From the NCBI GenBank assembly GCA_942490895.1, contig CALNZC010000052.1, positions 434,001 through 498,000 on the forward strand: a stretch of 64,000 nt of DNA, read 5' to 3'. This stretch comes from JAGNXB01 sp942490895 (GTDB taxonomy: Bacteria; Bacteroidota; Bacteroidia; Chitinophagales; Saprospiraceae). A program made the translations under genes and the position numbers. This document shows positions 44,907-53,513 of this stretch, in pieces (within the stretch, counting starts at the first letter, position 1; every line of letters starts with the position of its first letter). Under the pieces are notes generated by a model. That model had not been told where the DNA came from. It searched no databases and worked only from the letters and a program-made list of their open reading frames with translations.

Positions 44907-47375
44907 ATGCGTTCAAGATACCTAAGCTTTTACCTCGTTCTGATGAGCGCTACCCTATTTGCTCAACCTCCTGGTCGACCTGGTAGCGGCACTCCCCTGA
45001 TCAAAGGCAATATCAAAGGCATCCTGGTGGATAGTCTTACCCAGTCTCCATTGGAATATGCGTCAGTCGTTCTGACCCTGCCCGGAGGTAAAATGCTGGA
45101 CGGTGTCGTCACAGATCCAGATGGCAGCTTCAAGATTCGAGATGTAAATGCGTCGACCTATGCCGTTCAGATCACTTTTATCGGATATGAGCCCAAGACA
45201 ATTTCCGACTTGACCACAACACCGGAAAACCCTGACCTGGATCTCGGCTATGTCTTTCTAGTCCCCATGGGCATCAATCTGGCGGAGATCATCGTGGCAG
45301 AAGAAGCACCGATCATGGAATCGAAGATCGACAAGATCGTTTACAATGCAGATAAGGACCTGACCAATACGGGAGGTGATGGCGCTGATGTTTTACGAAA
45401 AGTTCCACTTCTGTCTGTCGATCTCGATGGTAATGTGAGTCTTCGGGGAAACAGTAATGTTCGGATCTTTATTAATGGCAAACCGTCCTCCATGTTTGCG
45501 GGCAGCGTCGCTGACGCTTTGAAAAGTCTACCTGCCGACCAGATCAAGTCAGTGGAGGTCATCACGACGCCGACGGCCAAATATGATGGCGAAGGCAGCA
45601 CCGGGATCATCAATATTCTGATGAAAAAACCGGAGCTGGAGGGATTGACCGGATCAGCAGATGTCAGCATCGGCACTCGCTCCAATAATGCGGGGTTGAA
45701 TCTGGCACATACCCGTGGACGGTTCGGCATCAACATGAATGCCGGCACTCGTTTTACCTGGAAAAGACCTGGCACCAATTCGTTTTACCGCGAAGATGAT
45801 TTGCCCGGTGGGTTGACCCGTGTTCTTTCACAGGATGGAAAAAACAATTCATCCTGGCGAGGATTCAATGGATCGATCGGTGCATTTTATGACTTCAATG
45901 CCTATCACAGCTTGACCAGTAATGTACGGATCAATGGCCGACAATATGTCCGAGACGGGCTCACTGAGAATTTTTTTAATGATCCCGTTGCGATGATCCA
46001 ACAGGATTACAGTCGATTTAATGATGATGTCAATCTCAGCTCAGGTTTTGACTGGAGTACGGATTACCGAAAGACATTTGCAGGAAATAAAGAGCGCGAA
46101 TGGACCATGGCCTACCAATTGAGTGGCGACTTTTCTGATGATGGCACCCAGATACTGCAGACAGGGGAGCCTTCCCTGGAATTAAATCAGGACAATATCA
46201 ATCAGGGGCTCAATCTGGAACATATCCTGCAGACCGATTATATCCATCCATTTTCCAAGATGATCAAATTGGAAACCGGATTAAAAGCCACACTACGCCG
46301 ATTGACCAGTGATTATGCATATCAGAATTATGATGAGATCAGCGGTCAGTTTTTAGAAGATCCGCTGACCAGTGGATCGTTTAATTACCTGCAAGATGTG
46401 GCAGCAGCCTACGCAAGTACAACGATTAATATCGGAGATAAATATGCTGTGATCGCCGGGGCCCGATATGAGTACACCTGGATCGAAGGAGATGCTGTTA
46501 ATGGCGAATTGCCGTTTACCAACACCTATGGCAACCTCTTACCCAGTGGAATCATCCAGCGAAAATTCGGGCCATTCAGCAGTTTGAAAATGGCCTTTTC
46601 CCAGCGTATTCAACGTCCTGGTTTGCGCTATATCAATCCCTACCAGCAACTCAGTGATCCGAGAAATATCACTGTAGGCAATCCGACTTTGTTGCCCGAG
46701 CTGACCAACCAGATCGAACTCAGTTACAATGCCTTCGCCAAAGGAACTGTGTATAATGCATCCTTGTACTATCAGAATACAGCTGATGTGATCGAGAACT
46801 TTTTGACGGTCAATACCGAGGGCGCTTCGGTCACGACTTATCAGAACATAGGCAAGAAGGAAGCCATCGGTATCAATCTGTTTACGACCGCTGGTTTCTT
46901 CAAAAAGAAATTGACTGTTCGGGTCAGTCTGGATGTAAATACCTACTCAGCTACGGGTACGATTAACGGGGTCACCCTGAGCAATGAGGATCTGGTGTAT
47001 CGTTCCTTTATCAATATGAACTATGACTTTGGCAAGGGGTATAAGGCGGAGATGTTCGGCATGTTCCGCTCCCAGAATGTCTCCTTGCAGGGGCGGACCC
47101 CCAGTTTCTGGATGTACAGTTTTGCCTTCCAAAAAGAATTCGGAAAATCCTGGCAATTGGGGATCCGAATTGTCGAACCGTTCAATTTGAACAAATCCTT
47201 CCGTTCTGATCTGGAAGGCCCCACCTTTCGTCAGGAGAGCAACTTTACGGTGCCTTTCCAAAGTTTTGGTGTGAGTGCCCGATATCGTTTTGGCAAGATC
47301 GAAGGCCGTAGCCGCGATCGTAGTACCCGGATCAAGAGTGATGATCTGAAGGGCGGTGATGACCAGCAGTTCTAA
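44907..47375 (+). CDS. TonB-dependent receptor-type outer membrane protein
   Basis: An 822-residue protein. The signal peptide is RSRYLSFYLVLMSATLFA, then Q. A carboxypeptidase-regulatory-like domain follows (residues ~35-115, ILVDSLTQSPLEYASVVLTL and TFIGYEPKTISDL), then a plug domain (~140-235, including GGDGADVLRKVPLLSVDLDG and GNSNVRIFINGKPSS), then a ~22-strand barrel with loops rich in Asn and Tyr. This is the 'outer membrane beta-barrel family' version of TonB-dependent receptors, without a SusD-like partner gene. The substrate is unknown. Downstream is a 1.6-kb repeat region. Confidence 0.9.
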   Translation: MRSRYLSFYLVLMSATLFAQPPGRPGSGTPLIKGNIKGILVDSLTQSPLEYASVVLTLPGGKMLDGVVTDPDGSFKIRDVNASTYAVQITFIGYEPKTISDLTTTPENPDLDLGYVFLVPMGINLAEIIVAEEAPIMESKIDKIVYNADKDLTNTGGDGADVLRKVPLLSVDLDGNVSLRGNSNVRIFINGKPSSMFAGSVADALKSLPADQIKSVEVITTPTAKYDGEGSTGIINILMKKPELEGLTGSADVSIGTRSNNAGLNLAHTRGRFGINMNAGTRFTWKRPGTNSFYREDDLPGGLTRVLSQDGKNNSSWRGFNGSIGAFYDFNAYHSLTSNVRINGRQYVRDGLTENFFNDPVAMIQQDYSRFNDDVNLSSGFDWSTDYRKTFAGNKEREWTMAYQLSGDFSDDGTQILQTGEPSLELNQDNINQGLNLEHILQTDYIHPFSKMIKLETGLKATLRRLTSDYAYQNYDEISGQFLEDPLTSGSFNYLQDVAAAYASTTINIGDKYAVIAGARYEYTWIEGDAVNGELPFTNTYGNLLPSGIIQRKFGPFSSLKMAFSQRIQRPGLRYINPYQQLSDPRNITVGNPTLLPELTNQIELSYNAFAKGTVYNASLYYQNTADVIENFLTVNTEGASVTTYQNIGKKEAIGINLFTTAGFFKKKLTVRVSLDVNTYSATGTINGVTLSNEDLVYRSFINMNYDFGKGYKAEMFGMFRSQNVSLQGRTPSFWMYSFAFQKEFGKSWQLGIRIVEPFNLNKSFRSDLEGPTFRQESNFTVPFQSFGVSARYRFGKIEGRSRDRSTRIKSDDLKGGDDQQF

Positions 47376-47392
47376 ATCGGAAAGGGGAAAGC

Positions 47393-48394
47393 GGAAGGAA
47401 ATAACCACTTAGTCACTGAGGACACCTTAGCGGTAAAAAACAAATCTTACTAGAGAGATCAAAGGTATACTGAAGTGAAAAGTAGGTCACTAAGAGATCC
47501 TGAAAGGCAGAAATTCGATGGTGGAAGGCGGAGTTTTTATTGTCGCCCGCTTTGTCTACTTGACTATGTCAATAAACGAATAAACCCATAACCGAATAAA
47601 CGCAAGAATATCATTCGGTATTCGGCATCCAGTCGATTTGCTAACAGGCTGCAGTCGGAAGGATATAACCACTTAGTCACTTAGGACACCTTAGCGGTAA
47701 AAACCAAATCTTGCTAGAGAGGTCAAAGGTATACTGAAGTGAAAAGTAGGACACTAAGAGATCCTGGAAGGCAGAAATTCGATGGTGGAAGGCGGAGTTT
47801 TTATTGTCGCCCGCTTTGTCTACTTGACTATGTCAATAAACGAATAAACCCATAACCGAATAAACGCAAGAATATCATTCGGTATTCGGCGTCCAGTCGA
47901 TTTGCTAACAGGCTGTAGTCGGAAGAAAATAACCACTTAGTCACTTAGGACACCTTAGCGGTAAAAAACAAATCTTACTAGAGAGATCAAAGGTATACTG
48001 AAGTGAAAAGTAGGTCACTAAGAGATCCTGAAAGGCAGAAATTCGATGGTGGAAGGCGGAGTTTTTATTGTCGCCCGCTTTGTCTACTTGACTACGTCAA
48101 TAAACGAATAAACCCATAACCGAATAAACGCAAGAATATCATTCGGTATTCGGCGTCCAGTCGCTTTGCTAATAGGCTGCAGTCGGAAGGATATAACCAC
48201 TTAGTCACTGAGGACACCTTAGCGGTAAAAAACAAATCTTACTAGAGAGATCAAAGGTATACTGAAGTGAAAAGTAGGACACTAATAGATCCTGGAAGGC
48301 AGAAATTCGATGGTGGAAGGCGGAGTTTTTATTGTCGCCCGCTTTGTCTACTTGACTATGTCAATAAACGAATAAACCCATAACCGAATAAACG
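47393..48394. repeat. 264-bp tandem repeat, about 3.8 copies
   Basis: The phrase ATAACCACTTAGTCACT recurs at 47401, 47665, 47929 and 48193, exactly 264 bases apart, and the whole unit is repeated with few changes; copy 4 breaks off at about 48394. Copies 1 and 3 share variants (e.g. GTAGGTCAC, CCTGAAAGG) and copies 2 and 4 share others (GGATATAACC, GTAGGACAC, CCTGGAAGG), suggesting the array grew by copying a two-unit block. No frame through it looks coding. The unit contains the 'gaaggcgga' and 'gcggtaaaaa' phrases typical of this genome's dispersed repeats. Confidence 0.9.
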
Positions 48395-48983
48395 CCCGCA
48401 TGTTTTTCGATTCCCGGCGTTCACGTTTCACAACGTGCATTGCATTGGAGGTTCATTTCCCGTGGGAAGGGTAAAGGGTAAAATAATTATCCAGTACTAA
48501 TTCCCTGTACAATGTCACCCATTCTCTCCGTCACTTCGTCTCTTCGTCTAATACTTCCGGTCGGTGACAAAGAGCCGGTGGGTCCTTAAGGCTAAGGTGT
48601 AAATAAAATTTTAGCAACTTTAATACATTCTGCTCCTTTGTGATAGATTGCTCGCGCAAAGGCGCAAAATCGCAAAGGAACACCTTCTGCCAGAGGAAAT
48701 AATACCTTTAAATCCCAGCTATTTGCTTCATGATTTAGCAGCGTGAAAGCTCGCAAATAAATTTAGAGGGAATCAAAATTGACGACATTCATTTTACCTA
48801 TTAAATCTCTGGGAAACCCTGTGGCATTTCTACTTCCAAAATCCCTTTGCGCCTTATTGTCTTCGCGCCTTCTGCGCCTTTGCGAGAACTAGCTACTGAA
48901 GAGAGAGTTTAAGGGAAATAGCTAAAGAAATTGCCTGAATTTTATTTAAGGTGCAATATCTCTCCGTCACTCCGTCTCTTCGT
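48395..48983. other. Non-coding region with degenerate repeats downstream of the tandem array
   Basis: 589 bases with no supported gene. It includes inverted, related stretches of the 'gcaaaggcgcaaaatcgcaaagg' type near 48655 and their complement near 48845, and a 44-base duplicate of the adjacent gene end described separately. It looks like a graveyard of interspersed repeats. Confidence 0.6.
48525..48568. repeat. Duplicate of the 3' end of the polyprenyl synthetase gene
   Basis: The 44 bases 48525-48568 match 48961-49004 with two differences. The right copy includes the last six codons and stop of the polyprenyl synthetase and 23 bases after it. The 436-base interval suggests that a block was duplicated, or that repeat sequence was inserted into a duplicated gene end. 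A small array of GACGAAGAGACGAAG-like repeats forms part of both copies. Confidence 0.75.
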
Positions 48984-49958
48984 CTAATACTTCCGGTCGG
49001 TCACGAAGTAGACCAGTTGTTCGAGAGACTGGCGGGAGGGTGAATCGGGAAATTCGTGGAGGATGGCAAAAGCTTCATCCCGGTAGGCGAGCATTTTATT
49101 GCGCGCATAGGTTAAACCTCCCTTTTCGAGGATCAGGGAATAAACCGTATCAAAGGTAGCCTTGGACTCACTGTTCTTTTTGATCATGCGCAGAATGCGC
49201 CGTTTTTCGCCTGCATCGGTCTGGGCCAGGCTGTAGATGAGGGGGAGGGTCAGTTTTTTCTCCTTGATATCGACGCCTTTCGGTTTACCAGTGGCTTCTT
49301 CGCCAAAGTCGAGTAGGTCATCCTTGATCTGGAAGGCCATCCCGATCTTTTCTCCAAAGGTGTACATGCGTAGCTGCAGGTCGGGATCCAATTGCGTGGA
49401 AGCCGAGCCAGCAGAGCAGGCCGCCGCGATCAGTGAAGCGGTCTTCTGACGGATGATGTCATAGTAAACAGATTCAGCGATATCCAGTCGCCGGGCTTTC
49501 TCCAGTTGGAGTAGCTCTCCCTCACTCATGTCTCGCACGGCACGGGAGAGGATCTTCAGCAGGATAAACTGGTCGTTGTCCAACGCCAGGAGTAGACCTC
49601 GACTGAGGAGATAGTCACCGACCAGGACGGCGATCTTATTCTTCCACAGAGCGTTGATCGAGAAGAAGCCCCTGCGCATCTGAGAGTCATCGACAACGTC
49701 ATCATGGACCAGGGTCGCTGTGTGGAGGATCTCCACCAAAGAAGCTGCATGGAAGGTGGGCTCTTCACACTCGCCGAACATGCGAGCAGATAGAAACACG
49801 AAGATTGGGCGGATCTGTTTGCCTTTGCGACGGACAATGTAGTAGGTGATCTTGTCCAGGAGGGCTACATCGCTCTTCAATGCCTCCCTGAAATGGGATT
49901 CAAAGGCTTCCAGTTCGGAAGCGACGGGGGCTTTGATCTGATCGAGATTCCAGGACAT
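48984..49958 (-). CDS. Polyprenyl (octaprenyl/solanesyl-type) diphosphate synthase
   Basis: A 324-residue trans-isoprenyl diphosphate synthase. The first Asp-rich motif is HDDVVDDSQMRRG (near 86) and the second is FQIKDDLLDFGEEA (near 213). KGKQIRPIFVFL near residue 45 and GEGELLQ-like MSEGELLQLEKARR are also typical. It makes the long chain of the quinone or a related isoprenoid. The start is the ATG at 49958; a TTG 24 bases upstream is in frame but less likely. Part of its 3' end is duplicated about 436 bases downstream. Confidence 0.9.
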   Translation of the reverse strand: MSWNLDQIKAPVASELEAFESHFREALKSDVALLDKITYYIVRRKGKQIRPIFVFLSARMFGECEEPTFHAASLVEILHTATLVHDDVVDDSQMRRGFFSINALWKNKIAVLVGDYLLSRGLLLALDNDQFILLKILSRAVRDMSEGELLQLEKARRLDIAESVYYDIIRQKTASLIAAACSAGSASTQLDPDLQLRMYTFGEKIGMAFQIKDDLLDFGEEATGKPKGVDIKEKKLTLPLIYSLAQTDAGEKRRILRMIKKNSESKATFDTVYSLILEKGGLTYARNKMLAYRDEAFAILHEFPDSPSRQSLEQLVYFVTDRKY

Positions 49959-50197
49959 CACAATGTATTCTTCTCCGAACAAGGCCGGAGCGATTCGGGT
50001 TCAAAGTTGCGATAATTCACCGGAATGGCGAAGTGGGGGGATATGGAAAGACATGGAATGGGTGGAAACGGTTAAAACCGTTGCCAGTTTCGTCGATGAC
50101 GATCAACCCTGGGGTAGCCTCTGCCGGCGGTCAGGAAACCCTGGGCTAAGCAGGAACAGGTGAAGACAGCAGGGTCATGCTTGTCGATTGCCCGGAT

Positions 50198-50863
50198 TTA
50201 TTGGCCGGAGACATTGCCACCGGCATAGCCTTCGAACACAAATACCGCGGGATCAGGTCCAGGGTAATCTGCTGCATTGAAGGTATAGCTGGTGCCTGTA
50301 TTCCCGGCACAGGGGTTTGCGGGGTTGAAGAACTGGATGTCTTCCGGATAAAATCTCCATGGCAATGCCTCCAATGGCGAAGCTGCCAGAACAGCCCCAC
50401 GCAAGGCCAGTAGATCGGAGACCGACAGATTGCAATTGTTGTTCACATCTCCGGCGATCAGCAATTGAGGTACATCAATGTTTTTGATCCCAATCAAATG
50501 TTTTTGAATGATCAACATGTCATAAACGGACACTTTGAGCGGCAGGGGAATGGGGCCCGTGAGGATCTTCACTTCGTAGGAGCCTGCGGGATCAACGGCA
50601 AACAGTGCTTCTCCCGCAGCATTGGTCAGGAGTGTATCGGTTGCCTGGGTGTTGGTATTGATCAGGACGACCTTCGCCTGAGGCACGCCATCCTGGGAAG
50701 GATCTGAGGCATAGGGGTCAATAGCCCGGACGAGGACCTGGTCCACACTCATCTGTTGCAAGGGATGGCCAGGATCTGGCGGGGTGGCCATCATAAGGTC
50801 AGAAATACCGACAATCAAGGCGACCATCAAGGATGCTCTCAGGAGGGCAGATCGAGTCATCAT
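50198..50863 (-). CDS. Small secreted protein with dockerin-like module
   Basis: A 221-residue exported protein with an N-terminal hydrophobic segment (LLRASLMVALIVGISDLMMA). Residues ~40-105 form a beta-rich domain of carboxypeptidase-regulatory-like type (AKVVLINTNTQATDTLLTNA). Residues 112-185 form the dockerin-like module shared with the next three genes: VYDMLIIQKHLIGIKN, then the loop D139 to D150 (DVNNNCNLSVSD), then LPWRF and C185. It has no T9SS domain or cohesin-like domain, unlike its neighbours, so it may be the free docking partner. It is convergent with nothing and could be co-transcribed with the 50903 gene. Confidence 0.72.
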   Translation of the reverse strand: MMTRSALLRASLMVALIVGISDLMMATPPDPGHPLQQMSVDQVLVRAIDPYASDPSQDGVPQAKVVLINTNTQATDTLLTNAAGEALFAVDPAGSYEVKILTGPIPLPLKVSVYDMLIIQKHLIGIKNIDVPQLLIAGDVNNNCNLSVSDLLALRGAVLAASPLEALPWRFYPEDIQFFNPANPCAGNTGTSYTFNAADYPGPDPAVFVFEGYAGGNVSGQ

Positions 50864-50902
50864 TTGCGAAATAGTTGAGTGAATGGATGTAAAAGTGGGG
50901 AA

Positions 50903-52870
50903 TTATTCTTGAATATAGGTGCTACAACTGGCGGATTGGTTGCCTGAACTGATGCGAACGAAGTACATCCCGGAGGTAAAATGGGTCAATGGCAGGTCCA
51001 GCCGTTGGTGACCGGCCTTCAAGTTTATGTGTTGGTCGTATTGTACCCGTCCCAGCTGATCAGAGAGGGTGACGTGGTAGACGCCGGTTGTTGAGGGGTG
51101 GACCATGAATGAAATTGACGTCTCTGATCTACCGATGATCGGCTGTATGGTAAGCTGATGTTTATCAGCTCGTGACCAGGACAATTCCAGTCCTTTCCGC
51201 TCACCTTGTCGAGTATAGATGCGTGGGTGTAAACCTCCCTGGGCCATCTTAATGGAGTTAGATAGTTGGCCTTCTTTCATGGCCGTCAGATGAAGATCGA
51301 ATTGAGGAAAATCACCAGGAGATTCCACTACCCAAAGGATACGGATATGGCCAGTGGATTGATCCTGCTCCCAGGTGAGTTCACCGGTTCCGGTGTTTTG
51401 GAGATCCGAGAAGGTCAGGATATCTGGATCCAGGATCAATTCACATTGCAGGGCGGCGATTGACTCACTCGAAATAGGAAAAACGGATACTTGAATCTGT
51501 TCTCCTCGGGAGAACGTTTGCTCTGTCAGTGACAAGGGGATTTCTTCATACGCAGAACGCGTATCTCCTGTCTGAAATGGATCGACCAGGTGGCCATGGT
51601 TGAGGTCGCCGAGTTTGTAGCCGATCAAACCGGGCTCATTTGTGTTTGGAGATAATGCAGAATAATACTCCAAAGGAAAATACCCAAAACAGTTAAATTG
51701 TTCCACTGCCGCAACAGCTGTTGGAATAAACCTCCAGGAACTAATGCTGTCCACCCCGGCCCAGTTTGTTAGAATGCCTTTACGCAGCAGTAGATAATCG
51801 GCAATTGTCAATTGACAATCCTCATTGATATCCCCGGCTGCTGTCTGCAATATTTCTGATTGAGCCGTTTGATGGACAATAAATTGCTTCAATAGTGAAA
51901 GGTCGTATACGTCAATACCATTTATTGGTGAATCCTTTTTTTGAATGTGTACAAAAGAGCGAGGCTTTTTATTAGCCAAAATATAGTATGGCAAAATTTG
52001 AAATTTATTTTCAACAAACTGGATTGAATCTAGAAAATTTCCACCACAATACTGATAAATATCAATTACAATTTCAATATTATTTAAAATAATGTCTCCA
52101 TGTACATTTTCGATAATAAACTTCGGTATTGATAAATCACCACACGGTGACACCCAATCTACCACCTCAACATTGGATACGCAATAATCCCAATTATTCG
52201 CTTCATCTCCTACCCAAACAGCAAACTCAAATTTATTACAGGGATAGTATTGAGATACCTTGTCAACAAGATCATCACAATCAATTTTACTCTCCAGTAC
52301 GGCATCCTGGTCAGGTACACTTTGTCCAACACCCACATCTTCGTATCGTTCCAGTCTAACCGAGAGCTGATCTGATAATGTCACATTATCCGAACTCGTG
52401 TTTTGATCATAGAGGTCTTCCAAATAGATAGCTTTTACTCCACTGCTTGGTAAAAGATCGATCACATATTCTTTACACGAAGGATGCGGCTTCTTACAAT
52501 CCTTCACCGATACCACCTGTTGACAACTGCTCACCCCTCCACAGCCATCTGCGGCCCAAAAGGTGATGGTATGGACGCCTAAAGGAAATTCGCCACTGGC
52601 ATCCGGCTTGGTCAATGCCTGATCGACTGATCCATCACTGCCAAGATCGATGTGGGTGGTCCAGTATAATCCTGGATTGGAAATACAATGATTGGTCACA
52701 TCTGCTTTGAGGTCCACATGGATCAGGTCGTCCTTGGTGCCATAGCTGCAGACTTCGACATCCGAACAATCCAGGAAGGTGGGTGGTGGGATCTGAGCAC
52801 AAAGAGAGTCGGGTAACAGTAAACCTGTAAGCAAAAAAATGAAAGAAATATACTTTATTAGATACTTCAT
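50903..52870 (-). CDS. Secreted multidomain protein with dockerin-like and T9SS domains
   Basis: A 655-residue protein. The signal peptide is residues 1-25 (IKYISFIFLLTGLLLPDSLC). Residues ~28-125 are a HYR-like/Ig-like domain nearly identical to that of the 53514 gene. A second Ig-like unit follows (CKKPHPSCKEYVIDLLPSSG, WVGDEANNWDYC), then a linker, then the dockerin-like module (~313-395) with loop D347 to D358 (DINEDCQLTIAD) and SWRF. A beta-sandwich (LDPDILTFSDLQNTGTG) that may be cohesin-like follows, and a T9SS type A domain at the end (SFMVHPSTTGVYHVTLSDQL). The module order matches the giant neighbour. Confidence 0.8.
   Translation of the reverse strand: MKYLIKYISFIFLLTGLLLPDSLCAQIPPPTFLDCSDVEVCSYGTKDDLIHVDLKADVTNHCISNPGLYWTTHIDLGSDGSVDQALTKPDASGEFPLGVHTITFWAADGCGGVSSCQQVVSVKDCKKPHPSCKEYVIDLLPSSGVKAIYLEDLYDQNTSSDNVTLSDQLSVRLERYEDVGVGQSVPDQDAVLESKIDCDDLVDKVSQYYPCNKFEFAVWVGDEANNWDYCVSNVEVVDWVSPCGDLSIPKFIIENVHGDIILNNIEIVIDIYQYCGGNFLDSIQFVENKFQILPYYILANKKPRSFVHIQKKDSPINGIDVYDLSLLKQFIVHQTAQSEILQTAAGDINEDCQLTIADYLLLRKGILTNWAGVDSISSWRFIPTAVAAVEQFNCFGYFPLEYYSALSPNTNEPGLIGYKLGDLNHGHLVDPFQTGDTRSAYEEIPLSLTEQTFSRGEQIQVSVFPISSESIAALQCELILDPDILTFSDLQNTGTGELTWEQDQSTGHIRILWVVESPGDFPQFDLHLTAMKEGQLSNSIKMAQGGLHPRIYTRQGERKGLELSWSRADKHQLTIQPIIGRSETSISFMVHPSTTGVYHVTLSDQLGRVQYDQHINLKAGHQRLDLPLTHFTSGMYFVRISSGNQSASCSTYIQE
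52489..52796. repeat. Direct repeat shared with 55103-55410
   Basis: About 308 bases align without gaps to 55103-55410, roughly nine bases in ten identical by eye. They encode the same HYR-like domain in the two genes. The repeat marks a recent segmental duplication or gene conversion. Confidence 0.75.
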
Positions 52871-53513
52871 TATGATGTATCGTTCAAAACTCGGGTTTGA
52901 GCTAAGAGGTGAATCTCAATATTTAATCCAGATGTTTACAATTCAAATCAAATTGACCTTGATGCAGATGCAGAATTCCACCCTAAGCCATCAACGCAAA
53001 TTTTGTCTGAAGTAGCTCTAGCCTGGCCCGGCTCATGCCGCCGAGGCACCTCCTTTTTGTCTTGGCAAAAAGGAGGGAAAAACCGCTGTCGCCAAAAGGG
53101 GCCTTCGTTTTCATATTCAATATTTCACTTGTCGCATCTCATGCTTGAAAATTCATTACATCAGGACCCGGCCACTCCTATTTGATCGATCATTCGTTAT
53201 TAGTTTCGGTATTCACTCATCTCATTCCAAGATCAGATCAGGTTTGGATTTCGACCAAATAATGCGGCAATCTTCCATTTGGAACCCCGTGTTAGCGGTT
53301 CAATAGTTTGTCTTGGTTAATAAAACGGGTCCCTGATGTGTCTCGGAGGCCCTGGTTTGGCGACGAAATGAATGGCCCGAGCAACAACACTATCATGTTT
53401 AAACAAAGTTACAGATACACTTGAAGAACTTCAATTTCGATCATATGACTAAGTTGTTATCAACAATGGTTTTATCACATCTAAAATATTCTGGATGCTT
53501 GTGAATTGAAACA
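52871..53513. other. Non-coding region with a hairpin element
   Basis: 643 bases with no supported gene between two large same-strand genes. It contains a perfect 11-bp inverted repeat, CCTCCTTTTTG at 53049-53059 and CAAAAAGGAGG at 53066-53076, with a 6-base loop. Flanking sequence is of the kind often seen in dispersed repeats of this phylum. The left end should hold the promoter of the 52870 gene; the right end follows the stop of the 53514 gene. Confidence 0.55.

Noticed and set aside
47393..48394. Possible CRISPR array
   Set aside because: The unit is 264 bases with no short repeat/spacer alternation and no cas genes nearby; it is a plain tandem repeat.
49983..50197. tRNA-like or small RNA gene near 50000-50160
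   Set aside because: Only short GC hairpins and 'AACCCTGGG' repeats are seen; no cloverleaf can be drawn.
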